Below, in pieces: positions 8,511-15,556 of a stretch of DNA of 64,000 bases. The stretch comes from an uncultured Bacilli bacterium (GTDB taxonomy: Bacteria; Bacillota_I; Bacilli_A; RF39; UBA660): assembly GCA_934129885.1 (NCBI GenBank), contig CAKOWU010000001.1, positions 102,672-166,671 of the forward strand. Direction: 5' to 3'. A model generated the notes under the pieces. It searched no databases. It saw nothing but the letters and a program-made list of their open reading frames with translations, and was not told the origin of the DNA. Within the stretch, counting starts at the first letter, position 1. Every line of letters starts with the position of its first letter. A program made the position numbers and the translations under genes.

Positions 8511-8837
8511 TTACTTGTTTAATTTATTTATCATTTTATCATATTCTTTATATAAATACTGTATATTGTTTTCTAAAAAGAAGTAATGTTTAATATAGAA
8601 TATTAACATTACAAGGAGTATTAATACTATATATATAAATAAATTTTGGGTTAATGATATATATAAGGATATTAATAAGAAGATAGCAAAGAATAATGTT
8701 ACTAATAGATGCACCAATCTTTCGTGCTGAAAGAATTTTATTTTGGTTATATGGTTTTCTACATCTTCTTTAGTTATTTTTTGATTAAGTTTTTGTTCTA
8801 CTTCTTTTTTATACTCATTTAAATAGTCTTTCATCAT
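8511..8837 (-). CDS. Hypothetical membrane protein, 108 aa
   Basis: 108 residues: a charged amphipathic N-terminus (1-38), two adjacent hydrophobic helices (about 41-62 and 65-85) and a charged C-terminal tail rich in Tyr, Lys and Asn. The topology suggests a hairpin in the membrane with both ends cytoplasmic. I do not recognise the family. It lies 64 bases upstream of parA and points the same way, so it might share the transcript. A weak RBS (GGTGAT) is present about 8 bases before the ATG. Confidence 0.7.
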   Translation of the reverse strand: MMKDYLNEYKKEVEQKLNQKITKEDVENHITKIKFFQHERLVHLLVTLFFAIFLLISLYISLTQNLFIYIVLILLVMLIFYIKHYFFLENNIQYLYKEYDKMINKLNK

Positions 8838-8892
8838 ATCACCATATGTTAATTATATTACTTTTTTGGTATTTAGTAAATAATTACATGAT

Positions 8893-8919
8893 AAAACCGT
8901 AGATGTCCTCTACGGTTTT
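8893..8919 (-). terminator. Hairpin terminator of the orphan gene at 8925-9413
   Basis: The perfect 10-base arms AAAACCGTAG and CTACGGTTTT surround a 7-base loop, just after the stop codon of the gene to its right. Confidence 0.8.
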
Positions 8920-8924
8920 CGGGA

Positions 8925-9413
8925 TTAATGTTCAGGCATTCTATACCACTGCCTGAAGATGTCTTCCATATCATCTGATGGAGCATCTAGTGGTGCGGTT
9001 TTGGCGTTAACTAGTTCTTCGTATTCTTCTTCGGTCATGTTACGTTTTTTTAACATGTCTTTTTTTATTTCTGGCCAAAATTTATTATCTAGTTCATCCA
9101 TTTCTTCGATGGTAAAGCCGGTGGCTTCAGATATTTTTTTATCGTTTATGTCAGTAAAGTGTCTTAATTCAATAACGGCAGTTTGTCTATCTGAATAAAT
9201 TGTACACCATTTAATGAAGTCTTGGAAGTGTGCGATAGTCTCGGCATATCTTTGTGGATCTTTAGCAATTTTCGCAAAGAGTTTATCACGTACTTTTTCT
9301 AGTCCTTCGTTTCCTTCGACGGTTACTTCGATATTTATTTTACCAGCGAGGCCTTCGAAGTCTTCGATAATGGCAGCTTTTTTACCGACCGCAACATTTA
9401 GTCCTTTAAACAT
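8925..9413 (-). CDS. Conserved-looking orphan protein, unknown function
   Basis: 162 residues, soluble and strongly charged, with no signal peptide or membrane helix. It starts MFKGLNVAVGKKAAI and contains a mixed alpha/beta N-terminal half, a helical region with FIKWCTIY and a long acidic helical C-terminus ending in IFRQWYRMPEH. I do not recognise a domain. It has a strong RBS (AAAGGAGGGTAG) and its own terminator, and is monocistronic. Its wording has more Glu, Asp and Ala than its neighbours, and the flanking DNA is slightly richer in G and C, so it could be a phage- or element-derived single gene. Confidence 0.75.
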   Translation of the reverse strand: MFKGLNVAVGKKAAIIEDFEGLAGKINIEVTVEGNEGLEKVRDKLFAKIAKDPQRYAETIAHFQDFIKWCTIYSDRQTAVIELRHFTDINDKKISEATGFTIEEMDELDNKFWPEIKKDMLKKRNMTEEEYEELVNAKTAPLDAPSDDMEDIFRQWYRMPEH

Positions 9414-9631
9414 TTTCTACCCTCCTTTCGTCCTTCGACGGGATTGTTCCCAATCAAATTGGCATTAGTGTATACTACTTTGGAGAGGAATGCAAACGAG
9501 TGTTTTGAGCAAATTGAGGAGACTTTTTGGGGTTAATTTTGGTAAATTCATCTTAGGGAAATTTGGGTAATTTGCTGTTGTTTCTACACTGAATTAGGGT
9601 AAAAGTAACAAATTTTAAAAAATTTGTAAAA
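9414..9631. other. Gene-free region between the orphan gene and rpmE
   Basis: No gene is visible. The segment holds the promoter area of the orphan gene and, at 9480-9580, G/T-rich phrases loosely resembling 4200-4290. A short inverted repeat CAAATTTTAAAAAATTTG is at 9610-9627. Confidence 0.4.
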
Positions 9632-9657
9632 AAGATGCTTTTTTTCAAAAGCATCTT
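9632..9657 (-). terminator. rpmE terminator
   Basis: The arms AAGATGC and GCATCTT flank a loop of A and T, with a run of T on the minus strand after the hairpin. The right arm overlaps the rpmE stop codon. Confidence 0.85.
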
Positions 9658-9865
9658 AGTTTTGTTTATCAAATCCATATTTTTTGTTGAATTTTTCAAC
9701 ACGTCCGGCTTTTTTAGCAGTTCCTTGTTTTCCGGTAAAAAATGGATGACATTTATCACATACTTCTAATTGTAGTTCTGGTTTATTTGATCTTACTGTG
9801 AATGTGTTACCACATGCACATGTAACTTTTGTATCTACATATTCTGGATGTATGCCTTTTTTCAT
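9656..9865 (-). CDS. rpmE: 50S ribosomal protein L31 (zinc-binding type A)
   Basis: 69 residues from the ATG at 9863-9865, beginning [10 protein letters not shown], the normal start of L31. A strong RBS (GGAAGGAGCG) lies before it, so a longer upstream frame beginning MTCICHGG is not used. The zinc ligands are present: C-A-C in VTCACGN and C-D-K-C in [14 protein letters not shown]. This is the zinc form that serves as a zinc store and is usually swapped for a Cys-free paralogue under zinc limitation. It is a single-gene unit with its own terminator. Confidence 0.96.
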   Translation of the reverse strand: MKKGIHPEYVDTKVTCACGNTFTVRSNKPELQLEVCDKCHPFFTGKQGTAKKAGRVEKFNKKYGFDKQN

Positions 9866-9945
9866 TTTATCGCTCCTTCCGCCATGACAAATACATGTCA
9901 TAGAAATTTAATGCTTTTATATTGTAGCAAAGTTTTTCTTTAAAA

Positions 9946-10668
9946 TCAAGGGTTTAATAGGGTTTTACTTAGGCTTTTGATGATTTTGTTTGATATGGCG
10001 TGGTAACCTTCTAGTGACGGATGAATATTTTGGCGATCGGGCAAATATTCGGAGTGATTTTTAAATATTGGTGTTGTTTCAACAAATGTTATATTATTGT
10101 TTTCGCTTACTTCTTTATATTTTTTATTTAGGTACTCAAAGACGCGGGTAAGTTCTTCGTCGGGGTATGGGTTATAATAGCCGATTAGGAGGATGTCTTC
10201 TTTGCAATATTCTTTGATGAGTTTTAGCAGTTCGTCTAGTTCGGTGGCGGAGTGGTCTACATATTCATAGAGTTTATCGTAGTTTATTTTTTGGTTTTGG
10301 TTTACTTTGACGAGGATATCGTTAGCACCGATAGATATGGTTATGAGATCGGCTTTGATAAGGGCGTTTTGGATGGTTATTTGTTTATTTTGGTGGGTTA
10401 CACTTACATTATTATTGATTTTGGTTTTTAGGTCGTTTATTCTTTCTCCTTTGGCGGCGAAGCCATTTAGGTATGTTTCTAGGAGGTTTTTATTTTGGAG
10501 GTAGTCTTTTACGTAGCCGGTGTAGCCTTTGGTTTTTCTGCCGTTGTAGTCTTCTCCGTAGGCGAGTGAGTCTCCTAGGGTGAGGTAATATACTTTTTTA
10601 TCTATGTTGCTTAAATATATAAGGAATACTGTGAGGAGAATGGCTCCTACTATTAGAATTTTTTTCAT
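9946..10668 (-). CDS. SGNH/GDSL-family hydrolase, membrane-anchored or secreted
   Basis: 240 residues with an N-terminal signal anchor (3-21). Block I is LTLGDSLAYG with nucleophile S34, block III is ISIGANDI, and block V ends in IHPSLEGYH. Family members are lipases or esterases acting on acyl chains of lipids, glycans or peptidoglycan; the substrate is unknown. One oddity: the catalytic Asp usually sits three residues before the block V His, but here that position is Gln (DRQNIHP), with an Asp two residues further upstream. It lies directly downstream of murA behind a terminator, so it may have its own promoter. Confidence 0.85.
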   Translation of the reverse strand: MKKILIVGAILLTVFLIYLSNIDKKVYYLTLGDSLAYGEDYNGRKTKGYTGYVKDYLQNKNLLETYLNGFAAKGERINDLKTKINNNVSVTHQNKQITIQNALIKADLITISIGANDILVKVNQNQKINYDKLYEYVDHSATELDELLKLIKEYCKEDILLIGYYNPYPDEELTRVFEYLNKKYKEVSENNNITFVETTPIFKNHSEYLPDRQNIHPSLEGYHAISNKIIKSLSKTLLNP

Positions 10669-10683
10669 ATTTCACCTCAAAAA

Positions 10684-10702
10684 AAGTAGATTTGCTCTAC
10701 TT
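10684..10702 (-). terminator. murA terminator
   Basis: The arms AAGTAGA and TCTACTT flank 5 bases, followed on the minus strand by seven T. It lies between the murA stop and the RBS of the SGNH hydrolase gene. Confidence 0.85.
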
Positions 10703-10719
10703 AATTGTATGTTTTTATC

Positions 10720-11970
10720 TTATTTATATTCAAGGGATATGCTGGCGCCAACGGTTTTTAATTTATTAACAAGGTTTTCGTAACCTCTTAAGATGTATTT
10801 TACTTCTTTGATTGTTGTTTCTCCTTTGGCGGCGAGGGCTGCGAGGACGAGGCAGGCTCCGGCGCGAAGATCTGTTGTTACAACTTCTGTACCTTTATAA
10901 GTGGTAGGACCACTTATGGTGATTTTTTTACCTTGGTTTGTTATGTTTGCACCCATGATGTTTAGGTACTTGATGTTTTGAAATCTATTTTCATATATGT
11001 TTTCTTCTATGGTACTGGTACCATCTGCGAGGGCGAGCAAGGATGTTAGGGGTTGCTGGAGGTCAGTTGGGAAGCCTGGGTATATTTCGGTTTTTACGTC
11101 TACGGGTTTTATGTTATGGGCTTTTGATATGGTTATGCTTGTTTCGTCTACCTGCATGTTTATGTTCATTTGCTTCATGGTATTTATTAGGGCAGTTAGA
11201 TGTTTTGGGTTTAGGTTATTTATTTTTAGGTTATCCCCTACCATGGCTCCTAGGATGATATATGTGCCGGCTTCTATTCTATCTGGAATTGTGTCTATTT
11301 GTCCTTTTGTTAATTTTTTTACGCCGGTTATGGTTAGTTTATCTGTGTCTTTTCCTTCTATTTTGGCACCCATTGAGTTTAGAAAATCGATAAGGTTTCC
11401 TACTTCTGGTTCTTTAGCGGCGTTTGCGATGGTTGTTATGCCTTCGGCCATAACGCTGGCGAGTAAGATGTTTACGGTGGCACCGACGCTAGAGATTGGA
11501 AGTATGATGTCTGTTCCGATTAGTTTTTTTGCTTTTACTAGGTACTTATTACCTTCTTTTGTAATGATTGCGCCTAATTGCTCAAAGGCTTTTAAATGGA
11601 AGTCGATTGGTCTTGCCCCAATTTTACAGCCGCCTGGGAAGTACATTTCTACTTTTTTATACCTACCTAGTATGGCACCCATAAAGTAGTATGACGCTCT
11701 TAATTTTTGGCAATATTCTTCGGTGATTGGTTTGTTGTTAAATTTTTTGGTGTTGATGGTTACTTTTGTACCTTCTTTATAGAATTCGCATCCAAGGTAA
11801 GAAATTATTTCTTTTAGATTCCTTACGTCAGAGATATCTGGTACGTTATTTATGGTTACTTCATCTGACAGTATGGCGGCAGGTATAAGTGCAACGGCAC
11901 TGTTTTTGGCGCCTCCTATTTCTATTGTACCACTTAGTTTGTGGTTTCCTTCTATTTTTAATTTTTCCAT
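10720..11970 (-). CDS. murA: UDP-N-acetylglucosamine 1-carboxyvinyltransferase MurA
   Basis: 416 residues, the full family length. It catalyses the first committed step of peptidoglycan synthesis, transfer of enolpyruvate from PEP to UDP-GlcNAc in the cytoplasm. K22-N23 in GGAKNSA and the catalytic C115 in FPGGCKIGARP are present. The fosfomycin target Cys is intact, so target-based resistance is not expected. The two-lobed inside-out barrel is visible as repeated GAKN/GGCKIG-type blocks. The gene stands alone between a promoter region with a TATAAT inside the palindrome at 12022-12034 and a strong terminator. Confidence 0.98.
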   Translation of the reverse strand: MEKLKIEGNHKLSGTIEIGGAKNSAVALIPAAILSDEVTINNVPDISDVRNLKEIISYLGCEFYKEGTKVTINTKKFNNKPITEEYCQKLRASYYFMGAILGRYKKVEMYFPGGCKIGARPIDFHLKAFEQLGAIITKEGNKYLVKAKKLIGTDIILPISSVGATVNILLASVMAEGITTIANAAKEPEVGNLIDFLNSMGAKIEGKDTDKLTITGVKKLTKGQIDTIPDRIEAGTYIILGAMVGDNLKINNLNPKHLTALINTMKQMNINMQVDETSITISKAHNIKPVDVKTEIYPGFPTDLQQPLTSLLALADGTSTIEENIYENRFQNIKYLNIMGANITNQGKKITISGPTTYKGTEVVTTDLRAGACLVLAALAAKGETTIKEVKYILRGYENLVNKLKTVGASISLEYK

Positions 11971-12255
11971 ATTATCACACTCTCACTATAATCTATGTTT
12001 TTCACCTAAAAAGGTGTTTATGTGTATTATACACCATATTTTAGGGTTTTAAAATATTTTTTTGTGTAGAAATATATGGGAACGTGCTAGGGAAGATTTT
12101 TTCTTAAGAAGATTTTATGACATATTTGGTGTTTACTTTACATTTTTGTTTACATTATTTAAAAGTTTTTGATATGGTTTTGGGTCTTTGGGTTCTACAC
12201 TGCGATTTTGCGATTATGTTACTTTATTGTATATAGTTATTATGCTTTGTGGCAA
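11971..12255. other. murA upstream region, no gene
   Basis: A perfect 13-base palindrome GTGTATTATACAC (12022-12034) contains TATAAT on the minus strand, a likely murA -10 or overlapping operator. A small hairpin CACCTAAAAAGGTG (12003-12016) lies in the presumed leader. From 12040 to 12255 I see nothing recognisable. Confidence 0.5.
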
Positions 12256-12783
12256 TTACTTCATGTACTTTTTAACTATTTCTTGTACTAATGACTTGTA
12301 TTCTACGTCGGTATTTTCATCGGCCTCGATTAAGCATAGAGGAGGAAATAGGACACACCACCAATTATCTCCCTCACCGGCACCTAAAGTGATGAGTAAT
12401 GATTTGTAGTAACCTTCATCATAGGTAACGCCTTTATAATGTTTCTCTGGAAAGTAGTTATAGCCATAGTTTATATTATAATCTAGGTTATAGTGTTCTT
12501 TTGATAAGACTTCTTTTACTTCATTATCTATTTTGGGTAAGTTTTCTTTGATGACTTTATCGGCTTCGTCGCTATCTTTGGTGTCTTTTAAAAGATTATA
12601 CATAGATTTTTGAACGTCTTTTTGAACTTTCTTTTTGATATTTTGGTCTTCATCAGCGTTTGAGTTGGGCACTATTCTAATGCGGATGGCGTTATCTGGT
12701 ATGGTTACGGCACCCTCTACTATATTTGGGGCGGCAATATAGAATACAATTACAAATATTATTAGAGTTACGGTTTTTTTCAT
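12256..12783 (-). CDS. spoIIR: Stage II sporulation protein R (SpoIIR)
   Basis: 175 residues with an N-terminal signal peptide (1-24) and the SpoIIR core RIRIVPNSNADEDQNIKKKV near residues 34-53. The C-terminal part has the family block ITLGAGEGDNWWCVLFPPLC. In Bacillus the protein is secreted from the forespore and activates SpoIIGA, which then processes pro-sigma E in the mother cell. Its presence implies sporulation ancestry, and possibly ability, for an organism whose other genes look like those of reduced Bacilli. The RBS (AAAGGTGG) lies inside one arm of the 12788-12823 hairpin. Confidence 0.93.
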   Translation of the reverse strand: MKKTVTLIIFVIVFYIAAPNIVEGAVTIPDNAIRIRIVPNSNADEDQNIKKKVQKDVQKSMYNLLKDTKDSDEADKVIKENLPKIDNEVKEVLSKEHYNLDYNINYGYNYFPEKHYKGVTYDEGYYKSLLITLGAGEGDNWWCVLFPPLCLIEADENTDVEYKSLVQEIVKKYMK

Positions 12784-12787
12784 ATTA

Positions 12788-12823
12788 AAAATCCACCTTT
12801 CTAATTAATAGTGGGTGGATTTT
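12788..12823 (-). promoter_or_regulatory. Hairpin overlapping the spoIIR ribosome-binding site
   Basis: Perfect 10-base arms (AAAATCCACC and GGTGGATTTT on the plus strand) with a 16-base loop. On the minus-strand transcript the 3' arm contains the spoIIR Shine-Dalgarno. It may be an RBS-sequestering element, the terminator of the surface-protein gene upstream, or both. Confidence 0.6.
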
Positions 12824-13065
12824 ATTTTTTTATTCAAATGAGGGAAAAATTTTTTAATTTCATCTTTGATTATCATAATTGTATTATTAATAATTTATAC
12901 CAAATAAATTATATAAAATTACCATCTAACTCTGGCTGGAATTAGATTGCGCAACAATATATATGCAACATCTGACAGAGCAATATCAAATGTTCCTCTT
13001 TTTATTTTTAATTACCTCGTCTGTATGCATTTTATCATGATTAGATTTTTTTGACAATCGTTTTT
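12824..13065. other. Gene-free region with inverted repeats
   Basis: No ORF is supported. An imperfect hairpin spans 12924-12947 (ATCTAA and TTAGAT arms), and the motif TTGCGCAA occurs next to it. Possibly the 3' untranslated part of the surface gene to the right, or a decayed element. Confidence 0.35.
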
Positions 13066-13992
13066 TTATTGACTACATTTGCCTGTGGTTACTGAGGAAA
13101 TATTGCTGCTTATAAATAGTTTATTTTCCGAGGTGTTTTCAAGTGCCCAGTTATTTCCAACATAAACTTGTTTTAGACTAATAGTATAACTAAATATTTC
13201 TGAATAATTTTCTACTTTGGTTGTGTTAAAACTGCATAGGTTTAACTCTTTTATTTTTTGGCAACCTCGAAACATAGCACCCATACTAATTAAATTACTA
13301 GTATTAAAATTACTTAAATCAATTGATTTTAATTTGTTACATCCTGCGAACATCCACCACATACCAGTAACATTACTTGTATCGAAACTACTTACATTTA
13401 TCTGTTCTATATTATTACAATTCTCAAACATTCCGCCCATTTCAGTAACGTTTGAAGTATCAAAGGACGATAAGTCTAACTCTGTTAACGAAGAACAAAA
13501 ATTAAACATATATTGCATATTTATTACATTACTTGTATCAAAGTTGCTACCAAAGTTAATGTACTTTATTTGTTTAAATTGTTTAAATAAATAACTACTA
13601 TCACGGTTTGCGATTACTCCGTTTTTGGCTCCTATATATAAATCATATTTACCTGTTTCTGTACTACTCTCTGTTATATATGCCATGACACCTTGATCTT
13701 TGGCCTCGGATACATCCCATTGTTCCACAGCATCACTAGGTACTATGGCACGATCTAAAAAGGTGGCACTTACTATATTCTCTTTATAAAAGTCTGTGTG
13801 AAAATCTTCATTACTGTTTTCATTCCAACTTTGAATTACTCTTGATTTATCTTTAATGTTGCCTTTAGCACTTAAATTTATATTTGTGGAAAATGCACTA
13901 TAACCTATTACTAGGCAAAAAGTTAATAGGATTAATAGGGTAAATATTAGATTATATTTTCTTCTTTTATGACGTCTTCTATATCTTCGCAT
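13066..13992 (-). CDS. BspA-type (DUF285 repeat) surface protein with Y-S-A-F-S-T leader
   Basis: 308 residues from the ATG at 13990-13992, where an RBS (GGTGAT) and the very basic start MRRYRRRHKRRKY match the paralogues; an upstream in-frame start at 14037 would run through the operator region. A hydrophobic helix (about 14-32) ends in GYSAFSTNINLSAKGNI, shared with two other proteins in this window. The C-terminal half holds about five 23-residue BspA repeats of the form FDTSNVTxMxxMFxxCxxL. Such repeats occur in secreted or surface proteins of gut and oral bacteria. It is divergent from a small HTH gene across a palindromic operator. Confidence 0.85.
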   Translation of the reverse strand: MRRYRRRHKRRKYNLIFTLLILLTFCLVIGYSAFSTNINLSAKGNIKDKSRVIQSWNENSNEDFHTDFYKENIVSATFLDRAIVPSDAVEQWDVSEAKDQGVMAYITESSTETGKYDLYIGAKNGVIANRDSSYLFKQFKQIKYINFGSNFDTSNVINMQYMFNFCSSLTELDLSSFDTSNVTEMGGMFENCNNIEQINVSSFDTSNVTGMWWMFAGCNKLKSIDLSNFNTSNLISMGAMFRGCQKIKELNLCSFNTTKVENYSEIFSYTISLKQVYVGNNWALENTSENKLFISSNISSVTTGKCSQ

Positions 13993-14037
13993 GATATCAC
14001 CAAAATAATTATATAAATTAAATGTGATAACTAACAC

Positions 14038-14085
14038 GACACATTATGGCGTGGAAAGCAAAAAATCTATATGACATAATGTGTC
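14038..14085. promoter_or_regulatory. Inverted-repeat operator between surface gene and HTH gene
   Basis: The perfect 11-base arms GACACATTATG (14038-14048) and CATAATGTGTC (14075-14085) lie in the divergent intergenic region, just upstream of the HTH start codon. This is the expected place for autoregulation by the HTH protein. Confidence 0.65.
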
Positions 14086-14097
14086 TAGGCGATACTT

Positions 14098-14292
14098 ATG
14101 ATAAAAGAAAACCGTATTAAAAAAGGATATACACAGGAACAATTGGCGGAAATTTTAGATATATCTTGGAGACAATTACAGAGAATAGAAAAGAATGAGA
14201 ATAATACGAAGATAACTACTTTAAAAAGAATAATAAAGGTTTTAGACATACCGGATGCGGAATTAATTGAGTTTTTGAAAGAATTAGGTTAA
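14098..14292 (+). CDS. Cro/CI-type HTH transcriptional regulator, 64 aa
   Basis: 64 residues consisting of one HTH_3 domain: helices with TQEQLAEILDISWRQLQRIEKNEN form the turn and recognition helix, and TTLKRIIKVLD the fourth helix. There is no sensor or multimerisation domain. It is a likely repressor of itself and the divergent BspA-type gene through the inverted repeat at 14038-14085. Only a weak RBS (AGG, 7-9 bases away) precedes the ATG, so translation may be low or leaderless. It ends in its own hairpin terminator. Confidence 0.85.
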   Translation: MIKENRIKKGYTQEQLAEILDISWRQLQRIEKNENNTKITTLKRIIKVLDIPDAELIEFLKELG

Positions 14293-14311
14293 AAGCACGA
14301 AATGTGCTTTT
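14291..14311 (+). terminator. Terminator of the small HTH gene
   Basis: The perfect arms AAAAGCAC and GTGCTTTT flank 5 bases and overlap the stop codon of the gene. Confidence 0.8.
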
Positions 14312-14324
14312 TGTGTAGTTAACG

Positions 14325-14350
14325 AAAAAAAACACCATCTAATTAGACGG
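14325..14350 (-). terminator. rlmH terminator
   Basis: The hairpin CCATCTAA/TTAGACGG (one G-U pair in RNA) is followed on the minus strand by eight T. It sits directly after the rlmH stop codon. Confidence 0.8.
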
Positions 14351-14351
14351 C

Positions 14352-14801
14352 TTATTTATGATACGTTTCCCCATTTATTATTTTATAACTTCTATATATT
14401 TGTTCTAGTAGTATTACTCTAAATAGTTGGTGGGGAAAGGTCATGTTAGAAAATGATAGTTTGTAGTTACTTCTTTGTTTTACTTCGTCTGATAGACCAT
14501 ATGAGCCACCGATGACAAAGACTATATTTGGATGTTTTGTTTGCCAGTTATTTAGTGTTTTTGATAGTTCTATGGAACTTAACTGGGTCCCTTCTATTTC
14601 CATTGTTACTACGTAATCATTTTCTTTGATTTTTGATTGTATTTTTGTACCTTCTATTTTTTTTGCTTTTTCTGCTATGGACTCGTCTTCTATTTCTATG
14701 ATTTCTAGTTTGGTATATTTGGTTAGTCTTTTTTGGTATTCTTTGATAGCCTCTTTATAGAAGTTTTCTTTGATTTTACCCACACAAATGATTTTTATCA
14801 T
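14352..14801 (-). CDS. rlmH: 23S rRNA (pseudouridine1915-N3)-methyltransferase RlmH
   Basis: 149 residues, slightly short of the usual 155-160. It is a SPOUT methyltransferase: the knot region has FVIGGSYGLSDEV, and the C-terminus has FPHQLFRVILLEQIYRSYKIINGETYHK, the family signature. It methylates pseudouridine 1915 in helix 69 of assembled 70S ribosomes using S-adenosylmethionine. It overlaps the end of yycJ by 4 bases, the typical Firmicutes order. Confidence 0.97.
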   Translation of the reverse strand: MIKIICVGKIKENFYKEAIKEYQKRLTKYTKLEIIEIEDESIAEKAKKIEGTKIQSKIKENDYVVTMEIEGTQLSSIELSKTLNNWQTKHPNIVFVIGGSYGLSDEVKQRSNYKLSFSNMTFPHQLFRVILLEQIYRSYKIINGETYHK

Positions 14802-15556
14802 AATTTTATTACCTCGGTTCTATCTTTTTGGGTTGCGACTATAACGTTAGGAGCTTTTTTTCCGACCTTTTGATAGGCTTTATAGTATTCTGATAGGGCG
14901 AGTTTTGGTTCATTGTTGTGTTCACTTAAATGGGCAAGTATAACTTGTTGGGTATTATTTGTGGTGAATTCTGAGAGGTAGTAGGCACTATCTTTATTGG
15001 AAAGGTGGCCTTTATCGCCTAGTATTCTTTGTTTTAGGTAATAAGGATAGTTACTGTTCATAAGCATGGTTGTATCGTGATTACTTTCTAGTATATACAT
15101 GTTATGGTTTTTTAGTTTAGGATAGTTACGCATGTTTATGTATCCAGTATCTGTCATGTACATTAAGGTTTTGCCAGCGGCTTCAAAGATATAGCCACTA
15201 GAGTCGGCGGCGTCATGCGAGGTTTTTATTGGGGTTACGTGCATATCTCCTACTACGGTTTCTTTTGTTATGTAATAGGTTTTATCTATTATTAAGTCCA
15301 GTTCTTCTTCCATTTCTTCGGTTAGGTAAACGACGGGGTTATATTTTTTTAAGAATACCCTAAGGCCGTTTATGTGATCACTATGGGCATGGGTTATGAA
15401 TATGTTTTGAATGTCTTTGGGATCGACGTTTATTTCTTTTAGTTTTTTTTCTACATATCCACAGGTCATGCCTATGTCTATTAGTGATTTTGTTTCGTTT
15501 GTTTCTATATAGGTGGTATTGCCTTTACTACCACTTGCTAGTACGCAAACGTTCAT
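14798..15556 (-). CDS. walJ: Metallo-beta-lactamase-fold hydrolase YycJ/WalJ
   Basis: 252 residues. The MBL metal motif THAHSDH gives H56, H58, D60 and H61, and further ligands lie in KTSHDAADS, MTDTGY and HLSEHNNEP. The family links cell-wall metabolism to replication in the walRK operons of Bacilli and may act as a nuclease or phosphodiesterase; its exact substrate is not settled. Here it lies between an M23 endopeptidase gene (adjacent without a gap) and rlmH (4-base overlap), but walR and walK are absent from the cluster. Starts at ATG 15554-15556. Confidence 0.93.
   Translation of the reverse strand: MNVCVLASGSKGNTTYIETNETKSLIDIGMTCGYVEKKLKEINVDPKDIQNIFITHAHSDHINGLRVFLKKYNPVVYLTEEMEEELDLIIDKTYYITKETVVGDMHVTPIKTSHDAADSSGYIFEAAGKTLMYMTDTGYINMRNYPKLKNHNMYILESNHDTTMLMNSNYPYYLKQRILGDKGHLSNKDSAYYLSEFTTNNTQQVILAHLSEHNNEPKLALSEYYKAYQKVGKKAPNVIVATQKDRTEVIKL

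Noticed and set aside
10997..11689. 230-codon ORF antisense to murA
   Set aside because: Complete overlap with a certain gene, no RBS; the open frame follows from murA codon use.
12787..13065. A riboswitch upstream of spoIIR
   Set aside because: The stem-loops do not match any riboswitch consensus I know; only the RBS hairpin is kept.
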